Source: Brassica napus (lineage: Eukaryota; Streptophyta; Magnoliopsida; Brassicales; Brassicaceae). From it: a stretch of 64,000 nt of DNA. Each line of letters starts with the position of its first letter. The first letter of the stretch is position 1. The notes under the pieces are model-generated. The model was not told where the DNA came from and searched no databases. It was given only the letters and a program-made list of their open reading frames with translations. Shown here in pieces: positions 23,001 through 36,660 of the stretch. Made by a program: the position numbers and the translations under genes. The DNA lies in contig NC_063448.1 in NCBI RefSeq assembly GCF_020379485.1, positions 15,461,726 to 15,525,725 of the forward strand, read 5' to 3'.

Positions 23001-25357
23001 TAAAAAATAAATGTTTGGAAGATCAACATAAAATTAAGTAACAAAAATAATCTTAAAAATATAAGGATTTCAAATAATAAAAACAATGTAAATCTAAATC
23101 ACTTTTTCATTACATATGAATCTAAATAACATATGATTTCAAAATTGAGGATATGTTTATTTAAGTGTTCACATAGAATTTAAAAATATCATTATAATAA
23201 TATAAAAATCAGCATTTTAATTTGATAAAGTAAATAAAAAGATTATTTTATTAAAAATAATTAACTTGATATATAAAATAAGTATATATATTTGAAATTA
23301 AACAAAACATTAACAAAAATAAAAATATTCAAAAAGAAATAAAGTTTTTAAAAAATATTTATAAATAATCACATATGTAAAAATAAATAAAAATCAGCAC
23401 AAAACTATAAAAAGATAAATTAAAAGTTGTAAAAATTATCTTTAAAGTTAAATTGATATTTATAGCTAATTATTGAAAACTTAATATAATAAGAGATTGA
23501 CAAGAAAAAATCTAATTATGTCCGTAACCTTTAATACGATATGGACTATATGCTTTAAAAATCAGAAATAACTGAAAATACCAATAAAAATATTTAAAGT
23601 CAGCATCTTAGATTAATATTCTTATAAATCTTAAATTTTCTAAAAAAAACAAAACAAAACAAAAATAAAAAAATGCTTACTTGATATATATGCTAACTCT
23701 TCATTAATTAAAGTCGGAATTATAAAATTATGTCTTAAAGTATGTCAAAACATACAAATAGCTTATAAATAAAAATAAAATAATTAATTAATTAATATCA
23801 TAATACTTAATATGATCAAATAAATATAAAGGAAACTGAAATTTAGTATTTGTTTTTTTATTTATATTGGTCTCAACTATAAAATATTATAAATTTATTA
23901 ATTCTTTTTTTACCCAGCCAGTTTATTATTTAGTTTACAATAAGTTACAAATGTCTGTTAGAAATAAGTGATGGTAACAATAATTTACTTTTGTAAGAAA
24001 TATATTGTTAAACAGGTCGTTTATCTATATTTTTTCAAATCATTCATCTATGTGTTCTCAAGCTGTTTTTATGAATAAATGAAGAAACATAGTTATTTAG
24101 TAATCAACAATTAAAATTTAATAAATTTTGACGTATATGTTTTTAAGAAAATCATTAAAAAATATTCATTAAACTAATCAAATATGTTTTTAAGAAAAAA
24201 CTCTATATATTCTATAATCAATAAGTTTTTTTTTAAATATGGTCATTAAAAATTATGCAAACTATATGGTGACTTTTCATAAGTCTTTAGTGTAATTCAC
24301 TATAAAATTTATAAGACATATGCTTACGAAAATTTATTAAAGCAATTAACATAACATATAAAACTAAAAATGATCTCACACGAGTTCTATCAATGAAAGA
24401 TATTTGAAACATAATGTTATTAATATATATGACAACATAAAAAAAATGAAAGTGGCTAAAATTTAAAATAAATTAGTTGAAAAATATTCATTATACATTC
24501 GTCAGTTGAAAAATATTCATTATACATTCGTCAGTTAGAAAATATGTTATCTAAGTTTTATGAAATATGAGGTGAACTAATAAAATATCATGATCACGCC
24601 ATTAATTAATATTGTAACTAGATCAAGTAGAATATGTATCTAATATTTTTTATTTATATGTGTTTATTTTATTAAATAAACAATTATTTAACATTAGTTT
24701 AAAGTTGTATATATTTATTTCTCCTTCTATTATATCTAATATAAAATTACTATTTAAATTTCATAAAAATATTTATTATGATTGAACTCTAAATAAAATA
24801 CTAACACATATGCATTTAACCCACTTCCGTATGAGTATTACAAATACAGATATTCACAAAAATATATAATACTTTTACTTTCATTGTAAAAAAAATTGGT
24901 AAATACAAAGTAAAGCTAGATATTGTGCATATGCATTAATTTTCTTATGTTTTTTTTCAAATAGAAGTAAATCTAGATATTGTGCATATGCATTAATTTT
25001 TTTATGTTTTTTCAAATAGAAAGATAGATGAAAAAATTATAATAAAAATAATTGTAAAGTGTACTATTTTTTATTATGAATAGAATGATCAATATTTTGT
25101 TTTTAAATAAGATTAATAAATAATATAAACACGATTATAATTACAATTACACATTTACATATACAAAAAAAGATATCTAAATATTAGTTTTTTAAAGAGT
25201 ATAATTGTATAAAAATCTAAATAGAAAAAATAATAAAGCATACTTTGAATAAAACTTCATATAAAAATATATATAAACCAATTATACTTCATTATCTTAA
25301 AATTAATATAAAATGATATAAATTATTAAAATAAACTCACGCGAGTTAAAAATATAG
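20013..25357 (+). mobile_element. Helitron 2 of the array, 5.3 kb, non-autonomous
   Basis: The 5' end TTTATACTATATAAAAGTTG at 20013 abuts the CTAG of the element before it; family consensus inferred from other copies is TCTATACTATATAAAAG, so the second base has changed. The 3' end at about 25337-25357 is CACGCGAG, TTAAAAAT and ATAG (CTAG mutated). Within it are further 5'-end-like starts (20869, 21151) and repeated modules containing GTTTAGGCTATATGCTATTG, so smaller relatives are probably nested. No Rep/helicase is encoded. Confidence 0.65.
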
Positions 25358-27065
25358 TCTATACTATATAAAAATTGAGGTTGTAAGCCATTGAGAACGT
25401 CCACGTAGGATTTAAAACCTCCAGTCGTGTTTTGACACATCAGATCTTTAATTTCCAATTTTTAAATATGTCAGAATTTACAAAATTGTTTATTTTATAA
25501 TAGAATAGAAATCAATTTAAATATGGTAAACTTACAAAATTCAAAGAATTATATATAATTTAACTTAATACATAATATATTTTTGAAAGTTACATAAAAT
25601 ATCTTACAAATATAATAATTAACTTAAAAATGCAAGATATTTTAACAATAAGAACTATATAAATTTAAGACACATGATTTTTAAAGTTTAGGTTATATGC
25701 TATTGAAAATATTCAATAATATGATTTAAAACACATAGAATTTAAAACAACTAATCATAATACGAAGAACTATATAAATTTAAGACACATCATTTTTAAA
25801 GTTTAGGTTATATGCTATTGAAAATATTCAATAATATGATTTAAAACACATAGGATTTAAAACAACTAATCATAATATGACAAATCATTATTTTAATTTA
25901 ATACTTTCAAAAAAATCAATATTTCCAAAAAATTGTTTACTTTAATATAAAAATTGAGGCTATAAGCCATTGAGAGCGTCCACGTAGGATTTAAAACCTC
26001 TTGTCGTGTTTTGACACATCAGATCTTTAATTTGCTATTTTTAAATGTGTCAGAATTTACAAAACTGTTTATTTCATAATAGAATAGAAATCAATTTAAA
26101 TATGGTGAACTTACAAAATTCAAAGAATTATATATAATTTAACTTAATATATAATATATTTTTGAAAGTTACATAAAATATGTTATAAATATAATAATTA
26201 ACTTAAAAGTGCAAGATATTTTAAAAATAAAAACTATATAAATTTAAGACACATGATTTTTAAAGTTTAGGTTATATGCTATTGAAATATTCAATAATAT
26301 GATTTAAAACACATAGAATTTAAAACAACTAATCATAAAACGAAGAACTTTATAAATTTAAGACACATCATTTTTAAAGTTTAGGTTATATGCTATTGAA
26401 AATATTCAATAATATGATTTAAAACACATAGATTTTAAAACAACTAATCATAATATGACAAATCATTATTTTAGTTTAATACTTTCAAAAAAGTCAATAA
26501 GTCCAAAAAAAATTTTACTTTAAAATAAAACATAAATCAATATCAAATAAGGAAAGCTTACAAAAGTAAAAAGATTATATATATAAGTTAACTGAATATA
26601 TAATTAATTTTTGAAAATTAAAAATTAAAATAAAAAATGCAAGACTTTCAAAAAATTATAACTACACAATTAAAACATGTAATTTCAATTTTTGGGTTAT
26701 ATGCTATTGAAAATATTCACAATTAATATATAGTATATATAAGTTGATGTCATAAATTACTTAAAATGTCCACATATTATTTTTAATCACCAAAAATATG
26801 TCAAATCATTTTTTTCAATTTACTATTTCTAATTAATGTCAATACTACCAAATATTGTTTATTTCAAAATAAAAAATAAATTAATATAAAAATTTAAAAT
26901 TAAAAAGGTAAAAACATTATATATAATTTACTTAATGTGAAAATGATTTTTTTGGAAATTAACATAAAATAACTAAATAAAAATTGGAAACTTTCAAACA
27001 ATAACATAGAAAACAATATCAAATAAGATAATTTACTAAATTAAAAATTATATAAATTAACTTAA

Positions 27066-27130
<65 letters not shown>

Positions 27131-28180
27131 TTCGAAATGTAACATAAAATTTAAAATGCTAGATTCTGAAACAATCATTTTCTTTGGTTATTTCTAAAAA
27201 AAGACAATATTACCAAAAAATATTTATTTCAAAACAAATATGAATCAATACAAAAAGTTAAACTTACAAAATTTAAAATATTATATATATGTACTTAATC
27301 TTAAAGTGATTTTTTTAAATTAACATAAAAATAACTAACAAAGATAATTATTAAATAAAAATTGAAGTACTTTCAAACAACAAAATTGAAATCAATATCA
27401 AATAAGATAATTTAATAAAATTAAAATTAAATAAAATTAATTTAATATATATAAGATTTTCTAAATTTAATATTTAATTTAAAATGCTTGATTCTGAAAT
27501 AATTATTTCTTTGGTTATTTCTAAAAAGTCAATATTACCAAAAATGTTTATTTCAAAATAAAATATAAATCAATATAAAATTTTAAACTTACAAAATTTA
27601 AAACATTAAATACAAGTACTTAATCTTAAACTGATTTTTATAAAAGTAAGTTAACAAAAGTAAAACATTATATTAAATTAACTTAATATTTATAATATTT
27701 TTGAAATTTAAAAAGAATATAAAAATGCAAGACTTTCAAACAATTATAACTATATAGGCTTAAAACACGTGGTTTCAAATTTTAGGTTATATGTCATTGA
27801 CCATATTCACGAATAACATATATTATATATAAGTTGATGTTATAAATTATTGATAATGTCTACATATTATTTTAAACCATTAAAATATGCCAAATGGTTT
27901 TTTTCATCTAAAAATGTCAATATTACAAAAAATTGTTTATTTCAAAGCAAAATATAAATCAATATAATAAGTTCAACTTAAAAGGTAAAAAAACTATATA
28001 TAAGTTACTTAATGTTTAATTGATTTGTCAAAATTAACATAAAAATAACTATATAAATTCAAAACACGCAATTTTAAATTTTAGGTTATATGATATTGAA
28101 AATAGCAAATAACATATACTATATACAAGATGCAATTTTTAAAGTTTAATTTATATGCTATTGAAAATATTCACAAATAG
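20330..28180. repeat. Dispersed/tandem ~320-360 bp modules within the Helitron array
   Basis: The phrase TTTAGG(C/T)TATATGCTATTGA followed by AAATATTC recurs at about 20345, 20845, 22180, 22540, 25685, 25800, 26265, 26375, 26690, 27780, 28080 and 28140. Neighbouring copies such as 22180 and 22540 are 317-361 bp apart. Each is followed by a CACATAGGATTTAAAAC- or CACATATTATTTTAAA-like block. This is internal amplification in the Helitron family. Confidence 0.65.
27069..27126. repeat. (TA)n microsatellite
   Basis: An uninterrupted run of about 28 AT dinucleotides inside Helitron 3. Such tracts are unstable in length and may be collapsed or expanded in assembly. Confidence 0.95.
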
Positions 28181-29919
28181 GATATATTATATATAAGTTA
28201 ACTCTACAAATCAATGAATGTCCACATATTATTTACTATATAAACTAAATCTTTGAAAGATGACCATAAATTAATTAACAAATATTAATTTTAAAAAATC
28301 CAAGAATTTAAAATACTAAATAAATATGAATTGAAAGCACATATTATTTCAAAATTTAGGCTATATATTATTTGATGTGTTCATATAAACTTTACAAATA
28401 TCATTGAAAATATACCAAATCACCATCTTAATTTGATATTTTTAAATAGAAAAAATCAGAAAACTATTTCTTTCAAAATAAAATAAAAATACAATAAGTT
28501 AAATAATTATTTATCAAAATAATTTACTTGAAATATAAAATAAATGTTTTAAATTAAACATAAGATTCTAACTATACGAATTTTTTTTTTTTTAAACAAA
28601 TCAAATTTTTATAAAACAAAACCAAATATTCATGTATGTAAAATTAAAATTAATACAAAACTACAAAAATATAAACTAAAAATATAAAAAATTTCTTAAA
28701 AGTTAGATTGATATTTATATTAAATTATTGAAAATTCAATATAAAAGATTTTAACTAGGAAAAACAAAATTATATCTTTTTATGAGGATATAATTTAAAA
28801 CTATTAAAAACATGCCAAATTAGAATCATAGTTTAATATGTTTATAAATCTAAAATTTCTATAAAAAATCTATTAAATAAACTTAAAATATCAATTAAGA
28901 TAAAAAAAACAAAAAAACAAAAAAACTAACTTGATATATAAACTAAGTCTCTCAAAAATAAACATAAAAATATTGATAAAAATTATTATATCATAGATTT
29001 TTTCAAGTCATACAAATAGCATATACATAAGAAAATAGTAAGTTAAAATAATCTTAGTTATATAGGTATCGGCTTAAAAAATAGTATAAGTTGATACTCA
29101 GTTACACAAGTTTTTTAAACAAAATAATGGTAGATTTTGGTCTTTTTTTACTGAGCCAATTCATTTTTTGATTACAATAAGTATACAAAGTTTTATTATA
29201 GATAAATGATGATAAAAGTATTTTAATTGTGTAAGAAACATGTTGTTAACTAGCCCATTTATCAATATATTTTCAAACTGCCATTGATCAATCAAATGAA
29301 TTAATATAATTATTTACTCATCAACAATTAGAAAATTATAATACAACTTCATTAATCTATTCAAATAGTTTTTTTTGAAGTAAACCTAAAGATATTTTTA
29401 ACCTACAATTTTTTCTTAGGATAAGGTCATTAATAATAAAACAAAGTACATGGTGATTTTTCATAAGTATTTAATGTAATTCATCAGTAAAAGTTATATG
29501 ATCCATACATATGAAACATTATTAAAGTAATTAACAAAAAATATACAATTAAAAATAATTTCAAACTAGTTTATCAAAGAAATATATTTGAAGAATTAAT
29601 AAAATATGGGAAAACATAATAAAATCTAAAGAGGTTCACCAAATAAATTAGTTGAAATTTATAATATTATTTACAAATAATATTGACATTAGAGTATAGT
29701 CTCAGGGACAATAAAAATAATAAATATGGGGTATATTCATTATATATTCGTTAGTGAAAATTATATTATCTAAGAAATATTAATCAATAAATTAGAAACA
29801 ATAAATTTGCGACAAACCTCTAAAAAATAGAAAAATACATGTGAACTAATAAAACATCATAGCCCCGAGATTAATTTATACTCTAACTAGATCAAGTAGA
29901 AGATATATCTAATATTTTA

Positions 29920-30174
29920 CTCCCTCTGTTCCGGAAACTAAAATTTTCTAGAGTATGCACGCTTATTAAAAATTTAATAAATGTTTATAATTTAATTTAT
30001 TTTTTACTTTGTTATACACTTCCCAATAACTTTCCACCAAGAAAATTTAATAAATTCAAATATTCTCAATTAATGTTCCTAAAAAGTATAAAAAAGTACC
30101 TTAATAATATAGAAATCTATCTTTGTGTAACAAGAAAAAAATCTAAAAAATATTACTTTTGGGAACGTAGGGAG
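29920..30174. mobile_element. Stowaway-like (Tc1/mariner) MITE with TA duplication
   Basis: A 255-bp element begins CTCCCTCTGTTCC and ends GGGAACGTAGGGAG, which are imperfect inverted repeats, and is flanked by TA (29918-29919 and 30175-30176). The paralogous Helitron 1 has the uninterrupted sequence CTAATATTTTATATTTTATA at about 18860-18880, which is an exact empty site. The TA target and CTCCCTC(T/C)GTTCC termini are typical of Stowaway MITEs. The small open frame across it is not a gene. Confidence 0.85.
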
Positions 30175-31279
30175 TATATTTTATATATTTTAATAAATAA
30201 AACATTAATTAATGTTACTTTAAAATTCTATATATTTATTTCCTCTTTTCTTATATCTTTAAAAATATTTAATATTGTTTAAATATCATAAAAATTGTTA
30301 TTATCATCAAAACCTAAATCTAAATATTATTATATTAGATATGAATTTTAAACAATTAAATAAGAGTATTTCAAATATATATACAATAAGTATATAATAA
30401 TCATAATTTCATTGTAATATTTGGTAAATACAATGAAAAAAATTGACATTGTGCATATGGATACCTTTATGTCATTCAAAAAAAGATAGATACAAAATTA
30501 TAATAAAATTATTTATAATAGTATAGTATTAGTTAATACACATTAAACTATCCATTTTCTTAAAACTACGATTAATTTAAGCACTTTTATAAATACACAT
30601 ATACAAGACAAAATATAACAAAATATTAATTATTTAAAAGGTATAATTTTATGAAATTTTAAATAGGAAAAATAAAATGGAAATTTTGCTTTTACATCAT
30701 TTTGGTAGCACTATTCATGTTTTCTTTCATTAGAGTGATATTTTTACAATTACATAAATTATGATGTTTCATTAAAGAGTCGAAAGACCATTTTACCCTT
30801 ATAAATACAAATAATTATTTAAATAAAAAGATATTTTATAGTTTTAGAATTATACATTTTTAGATTCTAACATTCTTATAAAAATGTTTCAAATTTTTTT
30901 TCTCGATTTTTTTGAATATTTATTTTGAAATTCGAAAAATTATTATGTTAACTATTTTAAAAAAGTTTAAATTTTAAGTATTTTTTTTTTAAAAAACTTC
31001 TTAAACCCTACCCTCCAAAAACCCACCCCTCAAATCTAAACCTTAAGTTTATATTAGTTAACCCTAGGGATATAGGTGTTAGTTCTTTAAAACTAAAGGT
31101 AAATGTTATTAAATATGAAAATAGTATTAAAAATGGGAGTTTAAACAATTCATCAAAATAATAAAGCATATTTTGTATATGATTTCACATAAAATGTAAA
31201 TAAACCATATACATGTTATTTTGAAATTATTATGATATTAAACTTATTATTAAAATATACGCGCGAGTTGAAAATCTAG

Positions 31280-31609
31280 TAGAGAAAACGAATACGTCAA
31301 ACCAACTTTATTTTTTCCTTTAAAATAAAGATTGCTAATTTTTTTCTTAATATAGAGGCAAAAATAGCATTTTCTATTAAGAAGTCATACTTCTATTTAC
31401 AGAATAGCCTTTTAATTTTTAAACTTTTATAATTATAACCAGTCAACTATTTTTTCAGAAAATACAGTTTTTATAAACATAGAAACACACTTTTAATTTA
31501 TATAATAGTCTTTTATGAAAGAAATTCATAAATTTTTGAACATCTTGTAAAAGTTCAAAGTACTTAAAGTTAATTATCAACTTTCAAAAATACTTGTGGT
31601 AAAATTTCA
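31280..31609. other. AT-rich spacer, nothing recognised
   Basis: About 330 bp between the end of the Helitron array and the copia target site, with no open frame or repeat end. Confidence 0.6.
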
Positions 31610-31614
31610 AAATA

Positions 31615-31798
31615 TGTTGTAAACTTAAGGATTTAGAACTGTAAGTTTCTGTATATTATTAATCATAACATAAGGTGCCTTTATATATGGGAGTTTACAA
31701 AGAGATAAATGGAAAGACATAATATGGAAAGATTACAAATCATAAACATAAAGAGAAAAGGAAATAGGGTTTTTTTTTCTCTAACTAAAGTAAGCCGC

Positions 31799-31829
<31 letters not shown>

Positions 31830-31935
31830 TTGTGGCCGCCTCTCTCTCTCTAGGGTTAGGCCGTCTCTCTCTCTAAGTGTATGGGCCGGTTATAGACCGA
31901 GCTGGTTATGGACATCTATCAATTGATTTATAACA
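31615..31935 (-). repeat. Copia LTR (3' LTR in element orientation)
   Basis: 321 bp, near-identical to 36661-36993, with TG...CA ends. It contains a (CT)n tract at about 31797-31824 that is shorter than in the other LTR. Confidence 0.92.
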
Positions 31936-32078
31936 CTCCCCCTTGGATGCCATAACCATACATGGATTGTAATACGCTTAATGTTGCCTCATTAAAACCT
32001 TATCAGAAAAACCCAGTGGGACAAAACCATGATGAAGGAAAAAAAGTACAACACGCACTACTCCCCCTGATGTGAACC

Positions 32079-32999
32079 TCAGTGGAGGTCTTTCAGCCTA
32101 CGCATCCCAATCTGATGCGTGAGCTTCCTGAACGTGCATGTCGGAAGTGCCTTAGTGAATAGATCGGCCGAATTTTCACTGGATCGTACTTGGACCACTT
32201 TGACCTCTCCGGCCTTTTGTAAATCATGGGTAAAGAAGAACTTAGGCAAAATATGTTTTGTCCTGTCCCCTTTGATATAGCCGTCTTTGAGCTGAGAAAT
32301 GCAAGCCGCATTGTCCTCGAACATCACGGTCGGTTCTTTGCACTCGACCATCCCACAATCTGATCGGACATGTTGGGTCATCGACCTCAACCAGAAGACC
32401 TCGCAGCTGGCCTCATGAATGGCCAATATTTCCGAGTGATTAGACGATGTGGCCGCGATGGTTCGTTTCATGGAACGCCATGATATAGTCGTACCTCCAC
32501 GTGTAAAGACATATCCTGTCTGTGATCGAGCTTGATGTGGATCTGATAAATAACCAGCATCAGCAAAGCCAACTAAACCATCTTTGTTATGGTTTGTATA
32601 AAACAGACCCAAGTCTTTCGTTCCTTGCAGGTAACGAAGAACATGTTTAATCTCGTTCCAGTGCCTCTGGGTCGGACAGGAGCTAAACCTAGATAGTAGG
32701 TTCACGGCAAAGGCTATATCAGGCCGTGTGTGAGTTGCCAAGTACATTAAAGCTCCTATGACACTGAGATATGACATTTTGGGACCAAGGACATCCTCAT
32801 CGTCCATCTTGGGACGGAAGGGATCAGTGTCCAGGCCGAGGGATCTCACGACCATGGGACTGGTCAGTGGATGGCAATCGGCCATATTAAATCTCTTGAG
32901 TACCTTTTCAGTGTATGCCATCTGATGCACAAGGATCCCATCATTTATGTACTCAAGTTGTAATCCCAAACATAATTTTGTTTTCCCGAGATCTTTCAT
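32079..32999 (-). pseudogene. Copia pol C-terminal part: end of reverse transcriptase plus RNase H
   Basis: The 306-codon open frame begins MKDLGKTKLCLGLQLEY, the well-known copia RT segment just after the YxDD region, followed by LMYLATHTRPDIAFAVNLLS and the RNase H region (GFADAGYLSDPHQARSQTGY, SSNHSEILAIHEASCEVFWL, DNAACISQL, HILPKFFFTHDL, NSADLFTKALP). The frame extends upstream of 32999 as EPLDTISQTVEYLKKEFE. The catalytic YVDD box itself is not intact: the region at about 33060-33100 reads IEIYDLNILG-like. It is the 3' end of a broken polyprotein and not a standalone gene. Confidence 0.88.
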
Positions 33000-35082
33000 C
33001 TCGAATTCTTTCTTAAGGTATTCAACCGTTTGGGAAATTGTATCCAGAGGTTCCTAGGATATTCAGATCATATATTTCGATGATTATCAATATTGTTCTC
33101 GAGAACTTGCTGTACATTCAGCTCAATACCCTCTAGTACTTTCATTATCCAGTGGACCATATAAATATGCAGTCACTACATCAGTTTGCTGCAAGTATAA
33201 TTTTCTCTCTTATATAGCCAGACTTATGAGAAATCTTAAAAGTAGTTGCATCCACCACATGAGAGTATATCTCCTCATAATCTATTACTGGTCTTTGTGA
33301 GAATCTTTGTGCAACATTAGCTTTATATCTCACGATTTCTATTCCTCACAAGACCCATTTATATCCACTGGTTTTAACATCATATGGCGTCTTAATCATA
33401 TGGCCAAATACGCCTTTCTTCTTTAAACTATTTAACCCCACATTTCCATTCAATCTGTTCTACGAGTGCGCACTCTTATATTGACGTGGGTTCATGATCC
33501 TCGCTTATATTCATAAATTCAAGTGCTACCTTGTATCATCTTATGTCGACATTCCTTATTGTGTTCCATTATGTTCCAGACATGATATAATCGATTGAGA
33601 TTCATTATTATCAAGACCTTTAATACTTTGCAGCTTGGCGTCCCAAGCTACATTGTTTGGTACCTGTACCTTAGAGCCGTCCAGCCTTATCTCTATGTCT
33701 GGGATGGTTTCCTTGACCTCGGATTTGTTTTATCATTCTATGCACCTTTCTCTTTTGTTTCCGAGGATTCTTATCTTTTGGAACTTATTGGTCTATCTTG
33801 TATAGACTCTGTAGCAACTTGATTGTGTCTCTCTTGGACATCAATTTAGTTGGTGCTTTACAAGCTGGTTTATATATGACTTAGTCATTCTTTTTCGGGT
33901 TAGCAAATTTGTCTGGCATTTGATTAGCTAGCTTTGTAAATGTATAATCTTTGGACGTCTATTTCACATTCTTTAGTCTGAGGATCTTGCCAAGACAATG
34001 ATGGTTAATGCCATTCTGTTTCTCTTACCAGCTTATTATTTTCTCCCCCTAATGTTGGATAGTCGGATCCATTAAACTTTGCAATCCGTGTTCTTGGCCA
34101 CTAAATAGATCACCCATATTTGGCTCAAGGTACTTCATTATTTGTGGGAGATTCATATCCAACATATATCCCCATCCTCATCCTCTTCTAAGGATCCATC
34201 TTAGATGGCACATATATTTGTGGTGGCTTATCCAAATATCTCAAGATGTTATATGTCTGGCTCATGACCCGTAATAAATTTGAGATGGGAATATCTATGC
34301 TCACTTAATGGTCTGATGCTTATTAGTTAAGATGCATGTAAATTCGTGTGTCCCCAAGCCTTGGACTGAGAGTTTGGACCTATGGGTAATGGTCAATACA
34401 GATTTATAAAAGGATTCAGCCAAGCTATATATAGTATGGACATGTGCGGATTTGTCCTCACTGCCCCCTCATGGACATACTATAATCTCTAAGTGCTTTG
34501 GGACATCATGGCCTAATGAGTTTCCCTTGTGTTCATGCTACACACGTGAGATTCTATGGGATAACTCTTTGTGCCCTTTCCAATATCAATTTCGCATCAT
34601 GTTTTGGACCAGGATGGCCAATCCGGTCATACCATAAAGTGTATAATTTCGTGGGTAAACCATTCTGGTTACCATGACTATTGCCTCTATCATACTGATC
34701 TTGGCATAGTCTAGATCAATAGAGAATGCATGTATAGTTTTTTTTTTGGACTCATTATGGCCTTGGGCGATTTTATACATATATCTGAAGGAACTCTTTG
34801 TTTCCTTCGCCCATTGTTTCAATATGAAAACCATTCATTCTTATATCTCTATATAATCTCAATGGATTTTTCTGGGGGAATATAAAGCATCTAAATGCTT
34901 GCCCGTATACATATCTGGCCATAACCCTTAATGTGTACCATACCCGCAAATCATATTGGCGTTTTCAAAAATCATTCATTCTTTTTATTAAGTTTTAATA
35001 AAACAAGTTCATAGAAATGAAAAACATAGAAATGAAAAACATCAAAACAAAGAAATAAGAATTTAGATTACAAATGTCAAAA
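33000..35082 (-). pseudogene. Decayed copia protease/integrase/RT region
   Basis: Two kilobases between the gag frame and the RT/RNase H frame where no long frame survives on the minus strand. Position and element type imply protease, integrase and most of reverse transcriptase. Short plus-strand frames here (such as 33595-33822 and 34452-34637) are shadows. Confidence 0.65.
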
Positions 35083-36153
35083 TCAATCTTCAGTTTTTTT
35101 TTTTTTTTTTTTTAGACAATCTGAAGTTTTATAATCCATAAGATCGTCATTCTCATGATTGAAGTTGTTTTCATCATCTTGGTAAGTCATATGGGCTTCA
35201 GAATTCTTCACTTTCAAGCTCTCTTGATAGAGGTCAACTAGATGCTTGGGAGTCCTACAAGTCTTAGCCCAATGATTGCTCATTCCACATCTATGGCACA
35301 CGTATTTCTCTGATTTAGTCGAGTGTTGGGGTTTGAAAGAAGATCCACGACCATGGCCTCGTCCAAATGAGCCACGGTCCCGTCCATGGTCTCGACCATT
35401 TCCTCGCCCGCGGCCAAAGGATCTTCGACCGCGGCCACATCCGTTCGATTTGTCTCGACCACGGCCATGCTGGCCATTTCCTTGGACGTGGTTGGACTCT
35501 TTATTGTCCTCTATAACGTGTGCATCAGGTAGTGGAGCTGATCCAAGTGGTCTCATCTGACTGTTTCTCATTAGTAATTCATTGTTCTGCTCAGAGAGCA
35601 AGAGACAAGAAATAAGATTAGCATAGGTTTTGAAACCTTTCTCTCGGTACTGTTGTTGTAACAGCACATTGCTTGCATGGAAAGTGGAAAATGTTTTCTC
35701 AAGCATATCCTGTTCCGTAATACTTTCACCACACAGTTTCATTTTAGAAACAATTTTAAACAATGCAGAGTTATATTCGTCCATAGACTTATAGTCTTGG
35801 ATCCTCAGATTCGTCCAATCAAACCGAGCTTTTGGTAAGATCACTGTTCTCTGGTGATCATATCTCGATTTCAATTCATTCCAAAGATCTAGTGGATTCT
35901 CAATGGTTAGGTATTGATCCTTGAGACTCTCAGCTAGATGATGACGAATGATCAAGATGGCTCTGTAACGATCCTTTTCATTGGCATTATTATTCTCGGT
36001 GATACACTCACCGAGTCCCTTGGATTTCAGGATGATCTTAGCATCGAGCACCCACTGAAGGTAATTGTCTCCAGATAGATTTAGGGCAGCAAAATCAAGG
36101 TTGTTGATTTTTGACATCTTTAGTTTAGTTGTTTGTAGAAACCGGACCACCAA
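35083..36153 (-). CDS. Copia gag polyprotein (UBN2-type, zinc knuckle)
   Basis: 356 codons from 36153; the more usual family start is Met13 (MSKINNLDFAALNLSGDNYL). Residues ~20-200 are the gag/UBN2 region (NYLQWVLDAKIILKSKGL, NPLDLWNELKSRYDH, YREKGFKTYANLISCLLLSE). Residues 227-272 are Arg/Gly-rich. A CX2CX4HX4C zinc knuckle follows at residues 286-299 (CHRCGMSNHWAKTC). The end runs into a poly-Lys stretch from an A-rich tract (35096-35114). It would bind and package element RNA. The frame is intact, but the element lacks a complete pol. Confidence 0.85.
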   Translation of the reverse strand: MVVRFLQTTKLKMSKINNLDFAALNLSGDNYLQWVLDAKIILKSKGLGECITENNNANEKDRYRAILIIRHHLAESLKDQYLTIENPLDLWNELKSRYDHQRTVILPKARFDWTNLRIQDYKSMDEYNSALFKIVSKMKLCGESITEQDMLEKTFSTFHASNVLLQQQYREKGFKTYANLISCLLLSEQNNELLMRNSQMRPLGSAPLPDAHVIEDNKESNHVQGNGQHGRGRDKSNGCGRGRRSFGRGRGNGRDHGRDRGSFGRGHGRGSSFKPQHSTKSEKYVCHRCGMSNHWAKTCRTPKHLVDLYQESLKVKNSEAHMTYQDDENNFNHENDDLMDYKTSDCLKKKKKKTED

Positions 36154-36660
36154 GAATAAACCTCGAGCTTAGACACGATTGGGACACGAGCTGGCTGGGA
36201 CACGAGCTGCTTCAATCGGATCGCGAGCGGCTCTGATGCGAACGGGAGCTGTTGCTGTCGGATCGCGAGCTGTCCTTGATGTAGGATGGAGCTGAGTTCG
36301 TCTAGGATCAGGAATGCCTTGGGACTGGAGCTGATCAGGTGGACACGAGCTGGAACGGAGTCGCGAACGGATTAGGATTCGTCGGTATCGTCAGGTTCGG
36401 ATTAGGGTTCCAAAGCAAATCGGCACGCACTGTATCTGTGCGTGAGGGCGCGTCGGTGGTCAGATCGACAAGCGGTTTACACTGACTGATTCGTCTCGGC
36501 CAGGGCTTCGATTTGATATCTTGATCGTTTTCTGGGTCCTCACGGTTTGGGAGAACGGCCTCTTCGAAGTTCCAAGGCAGATTCCTTTTCATTTAGGGTT
36601 TTAGGGTTTTAGCGATTTGGTTTTAGGCTCAGGGTGTTAGAGGCTATCGTGCTGATAACG

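Larger units (their letters stand above)
25358..31279 (+). mobile_element. Helitron 3 of the array, 5.9 kb, non-autonomous
   Basis: It starts TCTATACTATATAAAAATTG at 25358 directly after element 2, and ends with GCGCGAG, TTGAAAAT and CTAG (31276-31279) followed by T. The 5' ~550 bp is duplicated inside it (from about 25943: ATTGAGGCTATAAGCCATTG). The 3' 2.8 kb matches Helitron 1. It also holds a long (TA)n tract and a Stowaway-like MITE. The terminal hairpin is decayed compared with Helitron 1. No protein-coding capacity. Confidence 0.7.

Noticed and set aside
30073..30282. 69-codon frame across the MITE border
   Set aside because: It spans the Stowaway-like insertion boundary and is Lys/Ile/Tyr-rich chance sequence.
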